From Cellulomonas sp. (lineage in GTDB: Bacteria; Actinomycetota; Actinomycetes; Actinomycetales; Cellulomonadaceae), in the NCBI GenBank assembly GCA_022013895.1, contig JAKLPK010000252.1:1-41080 (forward strand): a stretch of 41,080 nt of DNA. The letters run 5' to 3'. Below are positions 15,528-23,497 of the stretch, piece after piece. Numbering within the stretch: position 1 is the first letter of the stretch; each line of letters opens with the position of its first letter. The position numbers and the translations under genes are program-made. The notes beneath the pieces are model-generated. The model did not search any database. It was not told where the DNA came from and worked only from the letters and a program-made list of their open reading frames with translations.

Positions 15528-17242
15528 GGGGCGCGTCGCTCCCCCGCCGATGCAGCAGACATCTCCCGCACCCGGCCGGCCTCGACCTCCAGCACCCGGT
15601 CGACACCGGCCAGGGCCGAGCGACGATGGGCGACCACCAGCACCGTCGTGGCCGGCCGGGCAGCCAGTGCCACTCCGATCGCGTGCTGGGTCAAGGGGTC
15701 CTGCTGCGAGGTCGCCTCGTCGAGCACCAGCACCGGGCTGCGCCGTAGCAGCGCCCGGGCCAACGAGAGCCGCTGCCGCTGACCGCCGGACAGCCGGGCC
15801 CCCCGCTCACCGACCCGGGTGTCCAGACCCTCGGGCAGCGCCGGGTCCGGGGCGAACGACGCCAGCCGGCACGCCTCGTCGAGCTCGTCCGGCGCCGCGT
15901 CCGGGGCCGCCAGCAGGAGGTTCTCCCGCACCGTCCCGTCGATCAGCACCGGTCGCTGGTCGACCACCGCGACCACCGCCCGCACCTGCTCCAGGTCGAG
16001 CTCGCGCAGATCGACGCCGTCGAGCAGCACCTGACCGGATTCGGGGTCGAACACCCGGTGCAGCAGGGTGACGAGGGTCGACTTGCCGCTTCCCGTCGGG
16101 CCGACGACCCCGACCCGCTCACCCGCCTGGATCTGCAGGTCGACGGCGACCAGTGCCGGCGCCTGGCGGCCGGGGTAGGTGAACGTCACCCCGCGGAACG
16201 TCAGCGATCCGCGGACCGGGTCCAGCCGCCGTGGTCGGTCAGGCGAGGTCACGGTGGGCGGCCGGTCAAGAGCCTGGAAGAACGTGGCAGCCGAGGCCAA
16301 CGCACCAGGGAGATCGCGTGCGAACCCCTCGACCCCCGCCACGGCCGGGGCCGACGTGGGCGCCAGGAGCAGCACGACGACCCACGCCGCCGGGCCGAGG
16401 GAGCCGTCGGACACCCGAGGACCGAGCACCGCCAGAACCGCGACCAACGTGCCCCACACCCACCACAGGCCGAATGCGGCGCGTACCGCTTCCCGACGCG
16501 CCGCGGCCATCCCGAGTGCGGCCACCTCCCGACCTCTGGCGTCCAGCAGATCGACCCGTCGGCCGACCGCCCCGAACGCCAGCAGCTCCGCCTGGCCCTG
16601 GACGTCATCGGTCACCTGCTGCGCGAGCGCACCACGCGCCGCAGTGCGCCGCTCAGCGAGCTCCCGGCCCCGACGTCGGCCGAGCAGCGCGGCACTGGCC
16701 AGTCCCACCGTCAGACCGACCGCGAGCACCGTCGCACCGGCCGGCCCGGCCAGCAGCCCGGCCACCACGACAGCGGCGACCGGCACCAGGACCGCTGTGA
16801 CCACCGGCGCCACGGTGTGCGCGAAGAACACCTCGATCAGGTCGACGTCACGGGTGGCGACCGCGAGCAACCGACCCGACCGGTCGAGACCGGTCACCGC
16901 CGGCGCCTGCGGGACGAGCGCCCGGTACAGGTCGACCCGCATCCGGGACAGCAGGGTGAAGGCCACATGGTGCCCGGCGTACTGCTCGGCGTAGCGCAGC
17001 AGCCCGGCCGCCACCGCGAGCAGCACCATGGTGACGAGCACCTGGGCCAACGGCAGCCGCCCCGTCGCGAGCCAGCCGCCGACCGCTGCTCCGGGGACGA
17101 CCAGCAGCCCGGCGCCGGCCAGCAGGTTGGCAGTCCGTGCCACGGTCGAGGCCGCCAGCATGGGAACGGCGGGCCGGGCCGTCCGCAGCAGCCGACGCAC
17201 CACCGTCCGGGTCTCCAGGGACGGCGGCGCGGCGGTGCTCAT
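15524..17242 (-). CDS. ABC transporter half-unit with fused membrane and ATPase domains (CydC/YbtQ/IrtB-like)
   Basis: The 572-residue exporter-fold half-transporter has six predicted helices in about residues 25-310 and a C-terminal ATPase with Walker A GPTGSGKST, signature LSGGQRQR, Walker B VLVLDEATS and the switch histidine in VVAHRRS. It follows a matching half-unit with an ATGA overlap, so the two should form a heterodimer. Generic annotation would be thiol exporter CydC, but no cydAB oxidase genes are present. The operon instead encodes a FecBCD-type importer and a COG0523 relative. YbtPQ and IrtAB are exporter-fold heterodimers that import metallophores, and this pair may do the same. 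Confidence 0.85.
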   Translation of the reverse strand: MSTAAPPSLETRTVVRRLLRTARPAVPMLAASTVARTANLLAGAGLLVVPGAAVGGWLATGRLPLAQVLVTMVLLAVAAGLLRYAEQYAGHHVAFTLLSRMRVDLYRALVPQAPAVTGLDRSGRLLAVATRDVDLIEVFFAHTVAPVVTAVLVPVAAVVVAGLLAGPAGATVLAVGLTVGLASAALLGRRRGRELAERRTAARGALAQQVTDDVQGQAELLAFGAVGRRVDLLDARGREVAALGMAAARREAVRAAFGLWWVWGTLVAVLAVLGPRVSDGSLGPAAWVVVLLLAPTSAPAVAGVEGFARDLPGALASAATFFQALDRPPTVTSPDRPRRLDPVRGSLTFRGVTFTYPGRQAPALVAVDLQIQAGERVGVVGPTGSGKSTLVTLLHRVFDPESGQVLLDGVDLRELDLEQVRAVVAVVDQRPVLIDGTVRENLLLAAPDAAPDELDEACRLASFAPDPALPEGLDTRVGERGARLSGGQRQRLSLARALLRRSPVLVLDEATSQQDPLTQHAIGVALAARPATTVLVVAHRRSALAGVDRVLEVEAGRVREMSAASAGERRAP

Positions 17243-18951
17243 CGCGCCACCTCCATCGACCGGTCGTCGTCCTGAGCCAGGGCATGCGCGTAGTACCCGC
17301 CACGGCCGAGCACCTGCAACGGGCGTCCGACCGCGCTCACCCGGCCGTCCTCGACCACCACCACCAGATCGGCGTCGAGCGTGCCGACCAACCGGTGCTC
17401 GACGGTCACCACGGTCCGATGGGCCGACAGCTCGGCCAGCGACACCTCGACCAGGTGGCGCGTCGCGGCGTCCAGATCCGCGGTCGGCTCGTCGAGCACG
17501 AGCACCGGGGCGTCCTTGGCGAAGGCGCGGGCGAGCGACACCCGCTGCGCCTGCCCGCCGGACAACGCGAGGCCGCCCTCGCCGACCTGCGCCTCGATAC
17601 CGCCGGGCAGTGCCCGCACCTCATCGGCCAGCCGGGCCCGCTCCAGCACGTCCCACAGCTCGGCGTCGTCCGCGCGCGGCGCGGCCAGCCGCAGGTTCTG
17701 CGCGACCGAGCCGGTGAACAGGTAGGTCCGCTGGGCGAGCGCCGCGACCAGCGCCCGGCGCTGCGGACCGGTGCTCACCTCCCCGTCGATCAGCACCTGC
17801 CCCTCCTCGGGTTCGAGCAGACCCTGCAGCACGAGCGCGAGGGTCGACTTCCCGGCGCCGGTGGGGCCGACGAGCGCGACCCGAGACCCGGCCGGCACAT
17901 CGAGCCGGTCCACCCGGAGCACCTCGCGCTCGCCACGGCGCACCACCAGCCCGCGCACGGACAGGGCCGGAGCCGGCGCTGCGTGCTCGGCATGCCGCGG
18001 CTCAGGTGCCGGGGAGGTCGTCGGTCCCTGGGCGATCAGCGCCCGCAACCGCGCCTCGTGCGTCCGGCCGATCATCGCGACGTAGAACGACCGGCCGAGC
18101 TTGTCGACCGGTTCGACCAGCAGCACCGTCATGAGCAGCACCGCGATCACTTGACCCGCACTGAGCTGCCCGTCGCGCAGGCCGCGCAGCGCCAGTCCCA
18201 CCGCAACGGTTACCATGCCGAGCCCGAAGGTGGCGTCGGTGACCACGATGACCAGCAGGTTGCGGCGCAGCAGCGCCATGGTCTGGACCCGCATCCGCTC
18301 GCTGACCTGTGCCAATGCCTCGGCACGTCGACCCGCGGCGCCCAGCACGGTCAGCATGCCGAGCCCGGTCACCGACTCCAGGTAGTACGCGGACAACCGC
18401 GCCGAGGCCTGGCCGAACGCCTTGTTGGCGGTCCGGAACACCCGCATGAAAGCGACCAGCAGCAGCGGGACGAGGACGACGAAGCCCGCGAGCGCCGCTG
18501 CGAGCGCGGGGCTGACCCCGCCCGCGAGCGCGCCGAGCACGACGACCGGTGCGGCGAACGCCCCGAGCGTCGGGCCGAGGAAGCCCGCGCGGTAGGCAGC
18601 GACCTGACCCACCGCCCCGGTGAGCGCCTCGACGGTGGCACCGGCTCGCGCCTCGCTCACAACGGGTCCGGCCAGCACCGCCCGAGCCGCGGCCGACCGC
18701 CATGCAACATCCTCACGGCCCTCCTGGCGGGCGACCAGCAGCACCCCCGCAGCCGCGGCCAGACCGGCCACGACCGCGAACCCGGCCGTCGGCATGAGCC
18801 CGGCCCGCATCGCCGGCAGATCGCCGCGGACAGCTGCGTCGGCGACCCCACCGACGGTCAGTGCCCCGGCCGACAGTGCCGCTGCCCGCACCACCTGGAC
18901 CGCGAAGACGACCCAGGTGTGCGCGGACGGCGATGCGGACCGGACGTTCAT
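17239..18951 (-). CDS. ABC transporter half-unit with fused membrane and ATPase domains (CydD/YbtP/IrtA-like)
   Basis: The 570-residue partner of the next half-unit has six predicted helices (about residues 10-300), then an ATPase with Walker A GPTGAGKST, signature LSGGQAQRVSLA, Walker B VLVLDEPTADLD and a switch histidine in TVEHRLV. Its ATG shares one base with the stop of the upstream lipoprotein gene (TGATG), and its own stop overlaps the next start (ATGA). It lacks the extra N-terminal siderophore-interacting domain of IrtA. Direction of transport cannot be read from the sequence; the operon context favours a role in metal-chelate import or chelate recycling over cytochrome bd maturation. 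Confidence 0.85.
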   Translation of the reverse strand: MNVRSASPSAHTWVVFAVQVVRAAALSAGALTVGGVADAAVRGDLPAMRAGLMPTAGFAVVAGLAAAAGVLLVARQEGREDVAWRSAAARAVLAGPVVSEARAGATVEALTGAVGQVAAYRAGFLGPTLGAFAAPVVVLGALAGGVSPALAAALAGFVVLVPLLLVAFMRVFRTANKAFGQASARLSAYYLESVTGLGMLTVLGAAGRRAEALAQVSERMRVQTMALLRRNLLVIVVTDATFGLGMVTVAVGLALRGLRDGQLSAGQVIAVLLMTVLLVEPVDKLGRSFYVAMIGRTHEARLRALIAQGPTTSPAPEPRHAEHAAPAPALSVRGLVVRRGEREVLRVDRLDVPAGSRVALVGPTGAGKSTLALVLQGLLEPEEGQVLIDGEVSTGPQRRALVAALAQRTYLFTGSVAQNLRLAAPRADDAELWDVLERARLADEVRALPGGIEAQVGEGGLALSGGQAQRVSLARAFAKDAPVLVLDEPTADLDAATRHLVEVSLAELSAHRTVVTVEHRLVGTLDADLVVVVEDGRVSAVGRPLQVLGRGGYYAHALAQDDDRSMEVAR

Positions 18952-19940
18952 CAGAACGCCTCGGGCTGGAGCAGCTCGGCGATCTCGCGCAGTCCCTCAC
19001 CGGTTCGGGTGGTCGACGTCGACGAGGCGATCGTGGTGGAGATGGCGTGGATCTGCTGGTTCGCCACTGCCGGGACCGTGACCAGCGCCGCCGAGCTCAG
19101 CACCGACCCAAACGGGCCGAGCCCGGAACCCTCGAAGTCCTCGGCGAGGATGATGTCGGGGTTCGCGGCCAGGATCTGCTCGGCGTCCACCGGGACGGTC
19201 TGGTCCAGTCCTTGTTCGACGGCGATCGCCGTACCGCCGGCCAGCTCGACCAGCACGTTGAGCGTGGCGTCCTGAGACTGCTCCATCACCTTGGGGCCGC
19301 GGGCCATGAGCACGAGGACCCGGGGCCGGTCGCTGACGTCGGCCACGGCTGAGGTCACCTCGGCGACCTGGTCCTGCAGGGTGTCCGCCGCATCCTGGGC
19401 GACCTGCTCGGTGCCGAAGAGCCGGCCGAGGACGACGATGGAGGCGGCCAACGCGTCCGGTGTCGCGAAGTCCGCGTCGGAGAACACCACGACCGGCACA
19501 CCGGACTGCTCGAGGGTGTCGGCGACCGTCTGTTCACCGGGGTGCCGGGCGACCAGCAGCACGAGGTCGGGGGCGAGCGCGAGCACCTGCTCGGGGTCTG
19601 GTTCGGTGGTGTAGGGCAGCACGGTGGCCACCTGTTCGGCCAGCGCGACGTGGTTGCCGCTGGTGGCCGAGAGCGAACCGTCGGACACCGCCGCCATCCG
19701 CTCGGGTCCGGCCAGCTCGAGCGCCAGGTCGGAGACCTCCCAGCTCATCGGCACGATCCGGGTGGGCTGAGCGGTGAGCGTCACGTCGCGGTCACCCACG
19801 CTCACCGTGCGCGGGTAGGCGGCGGTTGCCGACGCTGAGGGGCTCGCGGCCGGCGTCGCGGCACTGGAGGTGCCGCTGCACCCGGCCAGGGCGAGCGTGG
19901 CGGCCAGGGCGATGGCGGCGATCAGACGGGGGCGGTGCAC
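18951..19940 (-). CDS. FecB/BtuF-type metal-chelate substrate-binding lipoprotein
   Basis: The 329-residue lipoprotein has a signal ending LALAGC (Cys21), a Ser/Ala-rich linker and the cluster-A fold beginning YPRTVSVGDRDVTLTAQPTRIV. ALAPDLVLLVARHPGEQ and a C-terminal EGLREIAELLQPEAF complete it. It has few histidines and no His-rich loop of the ZnuA type, so it should bind a chelate rather than free zinc. The GTG at 19940 is preceded by a strong GGAGG. Its 5' end overlaps the ATPase gene by 19 bases and its stop overlaps the next start, so all genes around it are coupled. Ligand choices are a zincophore, a siderophore, haem or a corrinoid. Confidence 0.88.
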   Translation of the reverse strand: MHRPRLIAAIALAATLALAGCSGTSSAATPAASPSASATAAYPRTVSVGDRDVTLTAQPTRIVPMSWEVSDLALELAGPERMAAVSDGSLSATSGNHVALAEQVATVLPYTTEPDPEQVLALAPDLVLLVARHPGEQTVADTLEQSGVPVVVFSDADFATPDALAASIVVLGRLFGTEQVAQDAADTLQDQVAEVTSAVADVSDRPRVLVLMARGPKVMEQSQDATLNVLVELAGGTAIAVEQGLDQTVPVDAEQILAANPDIILAEDFEGSGLGPFGSVLSSAALVTVPAVANQQIHAISTTIASSTSTTRTGEGLREIAELLQPEAF

Positions 19941-20773
19941 GGATCCTCCAGAGAGTCGGGACGGGACAAGAGCGAGGGCTGGGACGTCTCCACGGCGTGC
20001 AGCGCGCACACGTGGACGGCTCCGGTGGCGGGTTCGGCGGACACCTGCGCGGTCACCCGGTACACCCGCAGCAGCAGATCGGCGGTGAGCACCCGGGTCG
20101 GGGCACCCGCGGCGGCCACCGTCCCCTGGCTGAGGACGCTCACGTGGTCGGCGAAGCGGGCGGCCAGGTCGAGGTCGTGCAGCACGACGGCGACGCCGGT
20201 TCCCTCGTCCGCGAGCTCGCGCAGCAGGGTCAGCACGCGCAGCTGGTGATGCAGGTCGAGCGCCGACACCGGTTCGTCGAGCAGCAGGTAGCGCGACTGC
20301 TGCGCGAGGGCCTTGGCGAGCAGCACGAGCTGCCGCTGACCGCCGGACAGCGACGGCACCGTTCGGTCGGCCAGATCGGCGACCCCGACGCGTTCGAGCG
20401 ATTCTCGGACCACGTGTTCATCGGTGCACCCGGCCGATCGCCACCGACCGATGTGGGCGTACCGGCCGAGACGGACGAGGCCGAGGACCGTGAAGGCCGG
20501 TTCGATCACGGTGTCCTGCGGCAGGAAGGCGATCCGACGGGCCCGCGCCCGGGCGGGCAGCGCAGGCAGGTGCGCGCCGTCGACCACCACGTCTCCCGCG
20601 GTGGGCGGGGTGATGTGGGCGAGCGCCCGTACGAGAGTCGACTTGCCCGCACCATTGGGGCCGAGCAGTGCGTGCAGCCGGCCGGGTCGGACCTCCAGGT
20701 CGACCTGCCGTACGGCGGTGTGCCGCCCGTAGCGAACGGTGACCTGCCGGGCGATGAGCGCGGGCCCGCTCAT
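19922..20773 (-). CDS. FecE/HmuV-type ABC transporter ATP-binding protein
   Basis: The 283-residue cytoplasmic ATPase has Walker A GPNGAGKST, signature LSGGQRQL, Walker B LLLDEPVSALD and switch histidine in VLHDLDLAARF. It is the energy module for the permease just upstream, with which it shares an ATGA overlap (20770-20773). After the ATPase core there is a C-terminal extension of about 50 residues (VYRVTAQVSAEPATG, two Cys/His pairs in VHVCALHAVE), longer than usual, which overlaps the start of the lipoprotein gene. Confidence 0.9.
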   Translation of the reverse strand: MSGPALIARQVTVRYGRHTAVRQVDLEVRPGRLHALLGPNGAGKSTLVRALAHITPPTAGDVVVDGAHLPALPARARARRIAFLPQDTVIEPAFTVLGLVRLGRYAHIGRWRSAGCTDEHVVRESLERVGVADLADRTVPSLSGGQRQLVLLAKALAQQSRYLLLDEPVSALDLHHQLRVLTLLRELADEGTGVAVVLHDLDLAARFADHVSVLSQGTVAAAGAPTRVLTADLLLRVYRVTAQVSAEPATGAVHVCALHAVETSQPSLLSRPDSLEDPCTAPV

Positions 20774-21897
20774 CGTGCGCCCCGGCGGAGCACGAGAGCC
20801 AGCAGCACGGGTGCGCCGACCAGGGCGGTGACCGTCCCGGTCTGCAGCACCACCGGCTGGAAGGTCATGCGTGCGGCGGTGTCGGCGAGGACGAGCACGA
20901 TCGCCCCGACCCCGACCGACAGGGGTAGCAGCCGAGCGTGCCCCGGGCCGACGACGAGTCGGACCAGGTGCGGCACGACCAGCCCGATGAAGGCCAGCAC
21001 GCCGGTGACGGCGACACCCGCGGCGGTGACGAGGGCCGCGAGGAGGAGCACGATCTGCCGCACGGCACCGGCCGGCAGCCCGGCGGCGCGGGCGTGCGCG
21101 TCGGGCAGGGCCAGCAGGTCCAGCTCCCGGGTGAAGGCGAGCAGGGCGAGGGTGCCGATCACGATGGGGCCGACTGCCAGGGTGACGTCGCGCCAGGTCA
21201 CGCCGGTGAGGTCGCCGTTGAGCCAGACCATGGCCGAGCGCGCGCTCTCCGCATCGCGCGCATTGGCGAGGGCGGCGGAGATGACGGCGCCGAGCAGCGC
21301 GTTGAGCGCGACCCCGACCAGCAGCAGCGTGCCGACGGAGCCGGGCCGACCGATCCCTCCGACGACCTGCACGAACGAGACGGCGAGCACAGCACCGGCG
21401 AACGCGGCGGCTGGCAGGAGCCACCACGGCGCCGCGGCGGAGGCGGTGACCGTGACGAGGACCGCACCAGCTGCCGCTCCGCTGGAGACCCCGGTGACCC
21501 CCGGCTCGGCCAGCGGGTTGCGGAAGGCCGCCTGCATGACGACGCCGGCAGCCGCGAGCGCGCCGCCGACCAGGGCCGCGAGCACGACGCGGGGCAGGCG
21601 CACCCCGCCGATGAGCGCGGCCTGCGTGGCATCGGGAGCAGACAGGTGCAGGCCGATCCGCGCCAGCGGCGCGAGCGCGACCAGCATCACCTGTCGGGGG
21701 GAGGAGGTGACCGGCCCGATGGTCGCGGCGCCGAGCACCACCGCCACGACCAGCACCGGGAGCACGATGAACGCGATCGTCGCGGCCGGGCGCCGATGTG
21801 CCGCCGCGGCGGGCATCGCCGGTCCGGTCGTCGCCCCGGTGCGGGACCCGGCGGGCCTCGGCGATGGCGACGGCGCCAGAGGCGTACGGAGGCTCAC
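20770..21897 (-). CDS. FecCD-type ABC transporter permease, first gene of a Zur-type operon
   Basis: The 375-residue permease has about ten hydrophobic helices and the family signatures GGVRLPRVVLAALVGGALAA, MQAAFRNPLAEPGVTGVSSGA and FIGLVVPHLVRLVVGPGH. It forms the channel for metal chelates delivered by the lipoprotein two genes downstream. I use the GTG at 21897. No Shine-Dalgarno is visible, but the predicted transcription start lies about two bases upstream, consistent with a leaderless mRNA. A Zur-like box overlaps the promoter. The proline-rich N-terminal 38 residues before the first helix may be cytoplasmic; an internal ATG at residue 28 is an alternative start. Confidence 0.9.
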   Translation of the reverse strand: MSLRTPLAPSPSPRPAGSRTGATTGPAMPAAAAHRRPAATIAFIVLPVLVVAVVLGAATIGPVTSSPRQVMLVALAPLARIGLHLSAPDATQAALIGGVRLPRVVLAALVGGALAAAGVVMQAAFRNPLAEPGVTGVSSGAAAGAVLVTVTASAAAPWWLLPAAAFAGAVLAVSFVQVVGGIGRPGSVGTLLLVGVALNALLGAVISAALANARDAESARSAMVWLNGDLTGVTWRDVTLAVGPIVIGTLALLAFTRELDLLALPDAHARAAGLPAGAVRQIVLLLAALVTAAGVAVTGVLAFIGLVVPHLVRLVVGPGHARLLPLSVGVGAIVLVLADTAARMTFQPVVLQTGTVTALVGAPVLLALVLRRGAR

Positions 21898-21905
21898 GGA
21901 TCGTG

Positions 21906-21934
21906 AGTCTCTAGGTAATGGGAATCATTGTCAA
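21906..21934 (-). promoter_or_regulatory. Promoter TTGACA-N17-GAGACT of the metal-chelate operon
   Basis: On the minus strand a perfect -35 box TTGACA (21934-21929) is followed, after 17 bases, by GAGACT (21911-21906, 3 of 6 matches). The start point would fall near 21899, two bases before the GTG at 21897, which explains the missing ribosome site. Confidence 0.5.
21916..21933. promoter_or_regulatory. Zur-like box over the metal-chelate operon promoter
   Basis: The minus strand reads TGACAATGATTCCCATTA. It matches an actinobacterial Zur-type site of the form TGAAAATGATTTTCATTA at 15 of 18 positions (consensus from memory). It covers most of the -35 box and the spacer, so zinc-bound Zur would repress. 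It also overlaps the stop codon of cofC. DtxR/IdeR iron boxes look different (TTAGGTTAG...), so zinc is favoured over iron. Confidence 0.6.
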
Positions 21935-22590
21935 CTACGTGGGTGCGCAGCCTCCATCGCAGCCCCGGTCCGCGCCCCGAGCACCGCACCCCTGAGCCGT
22001 GCGAGATCCCCTGGCAGATCGACGTCCCGCCGCAGCCCTGAACCGACCGCGATGTCGAGACGCAGGTGACCCGCAGCCTCATGGGCCGCCGCCGACCCCG
22101 CGCCGAACGCCGGGGTCAGCTCCGCCCCCGGTCGCGCCGCCAGGAGCGTCGTCCCGGTGCCCTGCCAGTCGACGACCAGCGACCGCTCGTGCCGCGCCGC
22201 GGCGCGCAGGGCCGCCTCGAGCTCCACCGGGACCAGCAGCGGCAGATCGGCGAGCAGCACCGCCACACCGGCAGCAGGCCACCGACGTCGGGCCTCGACG
22301 ATCCCCACGTCGACCGCGGCGTTGAGCCGATCGCGACCGGCCACCACGGCGGGCTCCGGAAGCAGCCACACCCGGTCGACGCGGCGCAACACGGTCGTGA
22401 CCACCTCGTCGGCGCTCACCACGATCACCTGGTCGACCCCGGCCGTCGCCACCGCGGTCTCGACGGTGTCGAGCGCCATCGCCCGGGCCAGGGCCGCACG
22501 ATCGTCGTCCGACAGCGCCCCGCCCAACCGGGACTTGCCCCGCGACGCATGCTTGACCGGCATCACCAGCACCCACCGCACGCGCCGCAC
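21931..22590 (-). CDS. cofC: Phospholactate/phosphoenolpyruvate guanylyltransferase (CofC/FbiD), F420 biosynthesis
   Basis: CofC/FbiD activates 2-phospholactate (or phosphoenolpyruvate in mycobacteria) with GTP to give the substrate of CofD. The 219-residue nucleotidyltransferase shows VLVMPVKHASRGKSRLG (the N-terminal nucleotide-binding Lys/Arg motif), AVLLADLPLL (metal-binding Asp), GTGTTLLAARPG and LRLDIAVGSGLRRDVDLPGDL. All are family landmarks. The start is uncertain: GTG at 22590 is used, with further GTGs at 22581 and nearby; no clear ribosome site is seen, and a 13-bp hairpin ends 12 bases before it. Its stop codon lies inside the Zur-like box of the next operon. Confidence 0.9.
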   Translation of the reverse strand: MRRVRWVLVMPVKHASRGKSRLGGALSDDDRAALARAMALDTVETAVATAGVDQVIVVSADEVVTTVLRRVDRVWLLPEPAVVAGRDRLNAAVDVGIVEARRRWPAAGVAVLLADLPLLVPVELEAALRAAARHERSLVVDWQGTGTTLLAARPGAELTPAFGAGSAAAHEAAGHLRLDIAVGSGLRRDVDLPGDLARLRGAVLGARTGAAMEAAHPRS

Positions 22591-22602
22591 CTTACGTCGG
22601 CC

Positions 22603-22636
22603 CCGGGCGCTGCCGCCCCGGGACGGCAGCGCCCGG
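22603..22636 (-). terminator. Strong 13-bp hairpin in the cofE-cofC gap
   Basis: The arms 22603-22615 and 22624-22636 are perfect inverted repeats (13 bp, nearly all G/C) around an 8-base loop. There is no U-tract. It lies 29 bases after the cofE stop and 12 bases before the cofC GTG, so it could be a terminator/attenuator, an mRNA processing or stability element, or a block on the cofC ribosome site. Confidence 0.55.
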
Positions 22637-22665
22637 CCGGTCGCGGCCCCGGCCCCCAGCCCCGG

Positions 22666-23442
22666 TCAGCCCTCGCCCGCCGCTCGCCGACCGGCAGCCC
22701 AGCCCTCGGCGTACGCCTCCGCCGAACCGAGCCGGAACATGTCCTCGTCCGAGGCCCGGACCATGGCACGCGCCCCCGGACCGTCCTGGGCGGTCACGTA
22801 CCGCCCGGCCCCCCGGACCACCGCGAGCGGACGACCGGCAGCCTTGCCCTTGACCAGCTCGGCCGTCGCCGCCAGCTCATCGGCCACCGCCACCACCGTG
22901 GCCTCCAGCAGCCGGCCCGACGCATCGCGACTGCCGCGCAGGTCGTCGAGCACCACGATCCCCGCCGCCCCGATCGCCAGATCGGTGACGCCCTCTCGCC
23001 ACGCCCGGCCTGCGGTGTCGGAGACGAGCACACCGATCTGGACGCCGAACGCCCGCTGCACCGCGGCCCGCAACGCCCGCGCCGAGGCGTCGGGGTCCAC
23101 CGGCAGCGCCAGCACCACGCCCTCGGGGGTGTTGGAGCCGTCCACCCCGGCCGCCGCCATCACCAGACCCAGCCGGTTCTCCACGATCCGCGTCACCCCA
23201 CGGGCGTGCCGTCGGGTGGCGACCACCCGGACGGTCTCGTCGGTGATCGTCTGCTCGCGGTCCTCGGCATGCACCTGGCGGCCCTCGGCCTTGGAGACGA
23301 CCTTGGACGTGAGCACGAGCACGTCGCCGTCCAGCACGCCGTGCGCGTCCTGCCGAAGCAGGTCCACGACGAGCGAGCCCAGATCGTCACCGGCCCCGAT
23401 CTCTCCGAGCCCGGCGGGCGCCCAGACCATCAGCTCCGCCAT
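22666..23442 (-). CDS. cofE: Coenzyme F420-0:L-glutamate ligase (CofE), single-domain
   Basis: CofE adds L-glutamate residues to F420-0 using GTP. The 258-residue protein carries the family pattern: [30 protein letters not shown], the Arg/His-rich [51 protein letters not shown] and the C-terminal segment ending [15 protein letters not shown]. Mycobacterial FbiB (about 450 residues) adds a C-terminal FMN nitroreductase-like domain that reduces dehydro-F420-0. That domain is absent here, so the reductase must be a separate protein or an unreduced precursor is not used. The ATG at 23442 has only a weak ribosome site; another ATG lies at 23430. Confidence 0.93.
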   Translation of the reverse strand: MAELMVWAPAGLGEIGAGDDLGSLVVDLLRQDAHGVLDGDVLVLTSKVVSKAEGRQVHAEDREQTITDETVRVVATRRHARGVTRIVENRLGLVMAAAGVDGSNTPEGVVLALPVDPDASARALRAAVQRAFGVQIGVLVSDTAGRAWREGVTDLAIGAAGIVVLDDLRGSRDASGRLLEATVVAVADELAATAELVKGKAAGRPLAVVRGAGRYVTAQDGPGARAMVRASDEDMFRLGSAEAYAEGWAAGRRAAGEG

Positions 23443-23497
23443 CGAGGTCAACCGTCGCGTCGCGGTCGGCCAAGCTGACGAGGGTGCCGGGCCGCCC

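Noticed and set aside
15524-18951. CydDC cysteine/glutathione exporter for cytochrome bd maturation
   Set aside because: The family resemblance is real but generic. There are no cydAB genes, and the operon is otherwise devoted to metal-chelate transport, so I did not name the genes cydC/cydD.
21898-21945. Iron-dependent DtxR/IdeR box upstream of the chelate transporter
   Set aside because: The sequence does not resemble the TTAGGTTAGCCTAACCTAA-type site; it fits a Fur-superfamily Zur pattern better.
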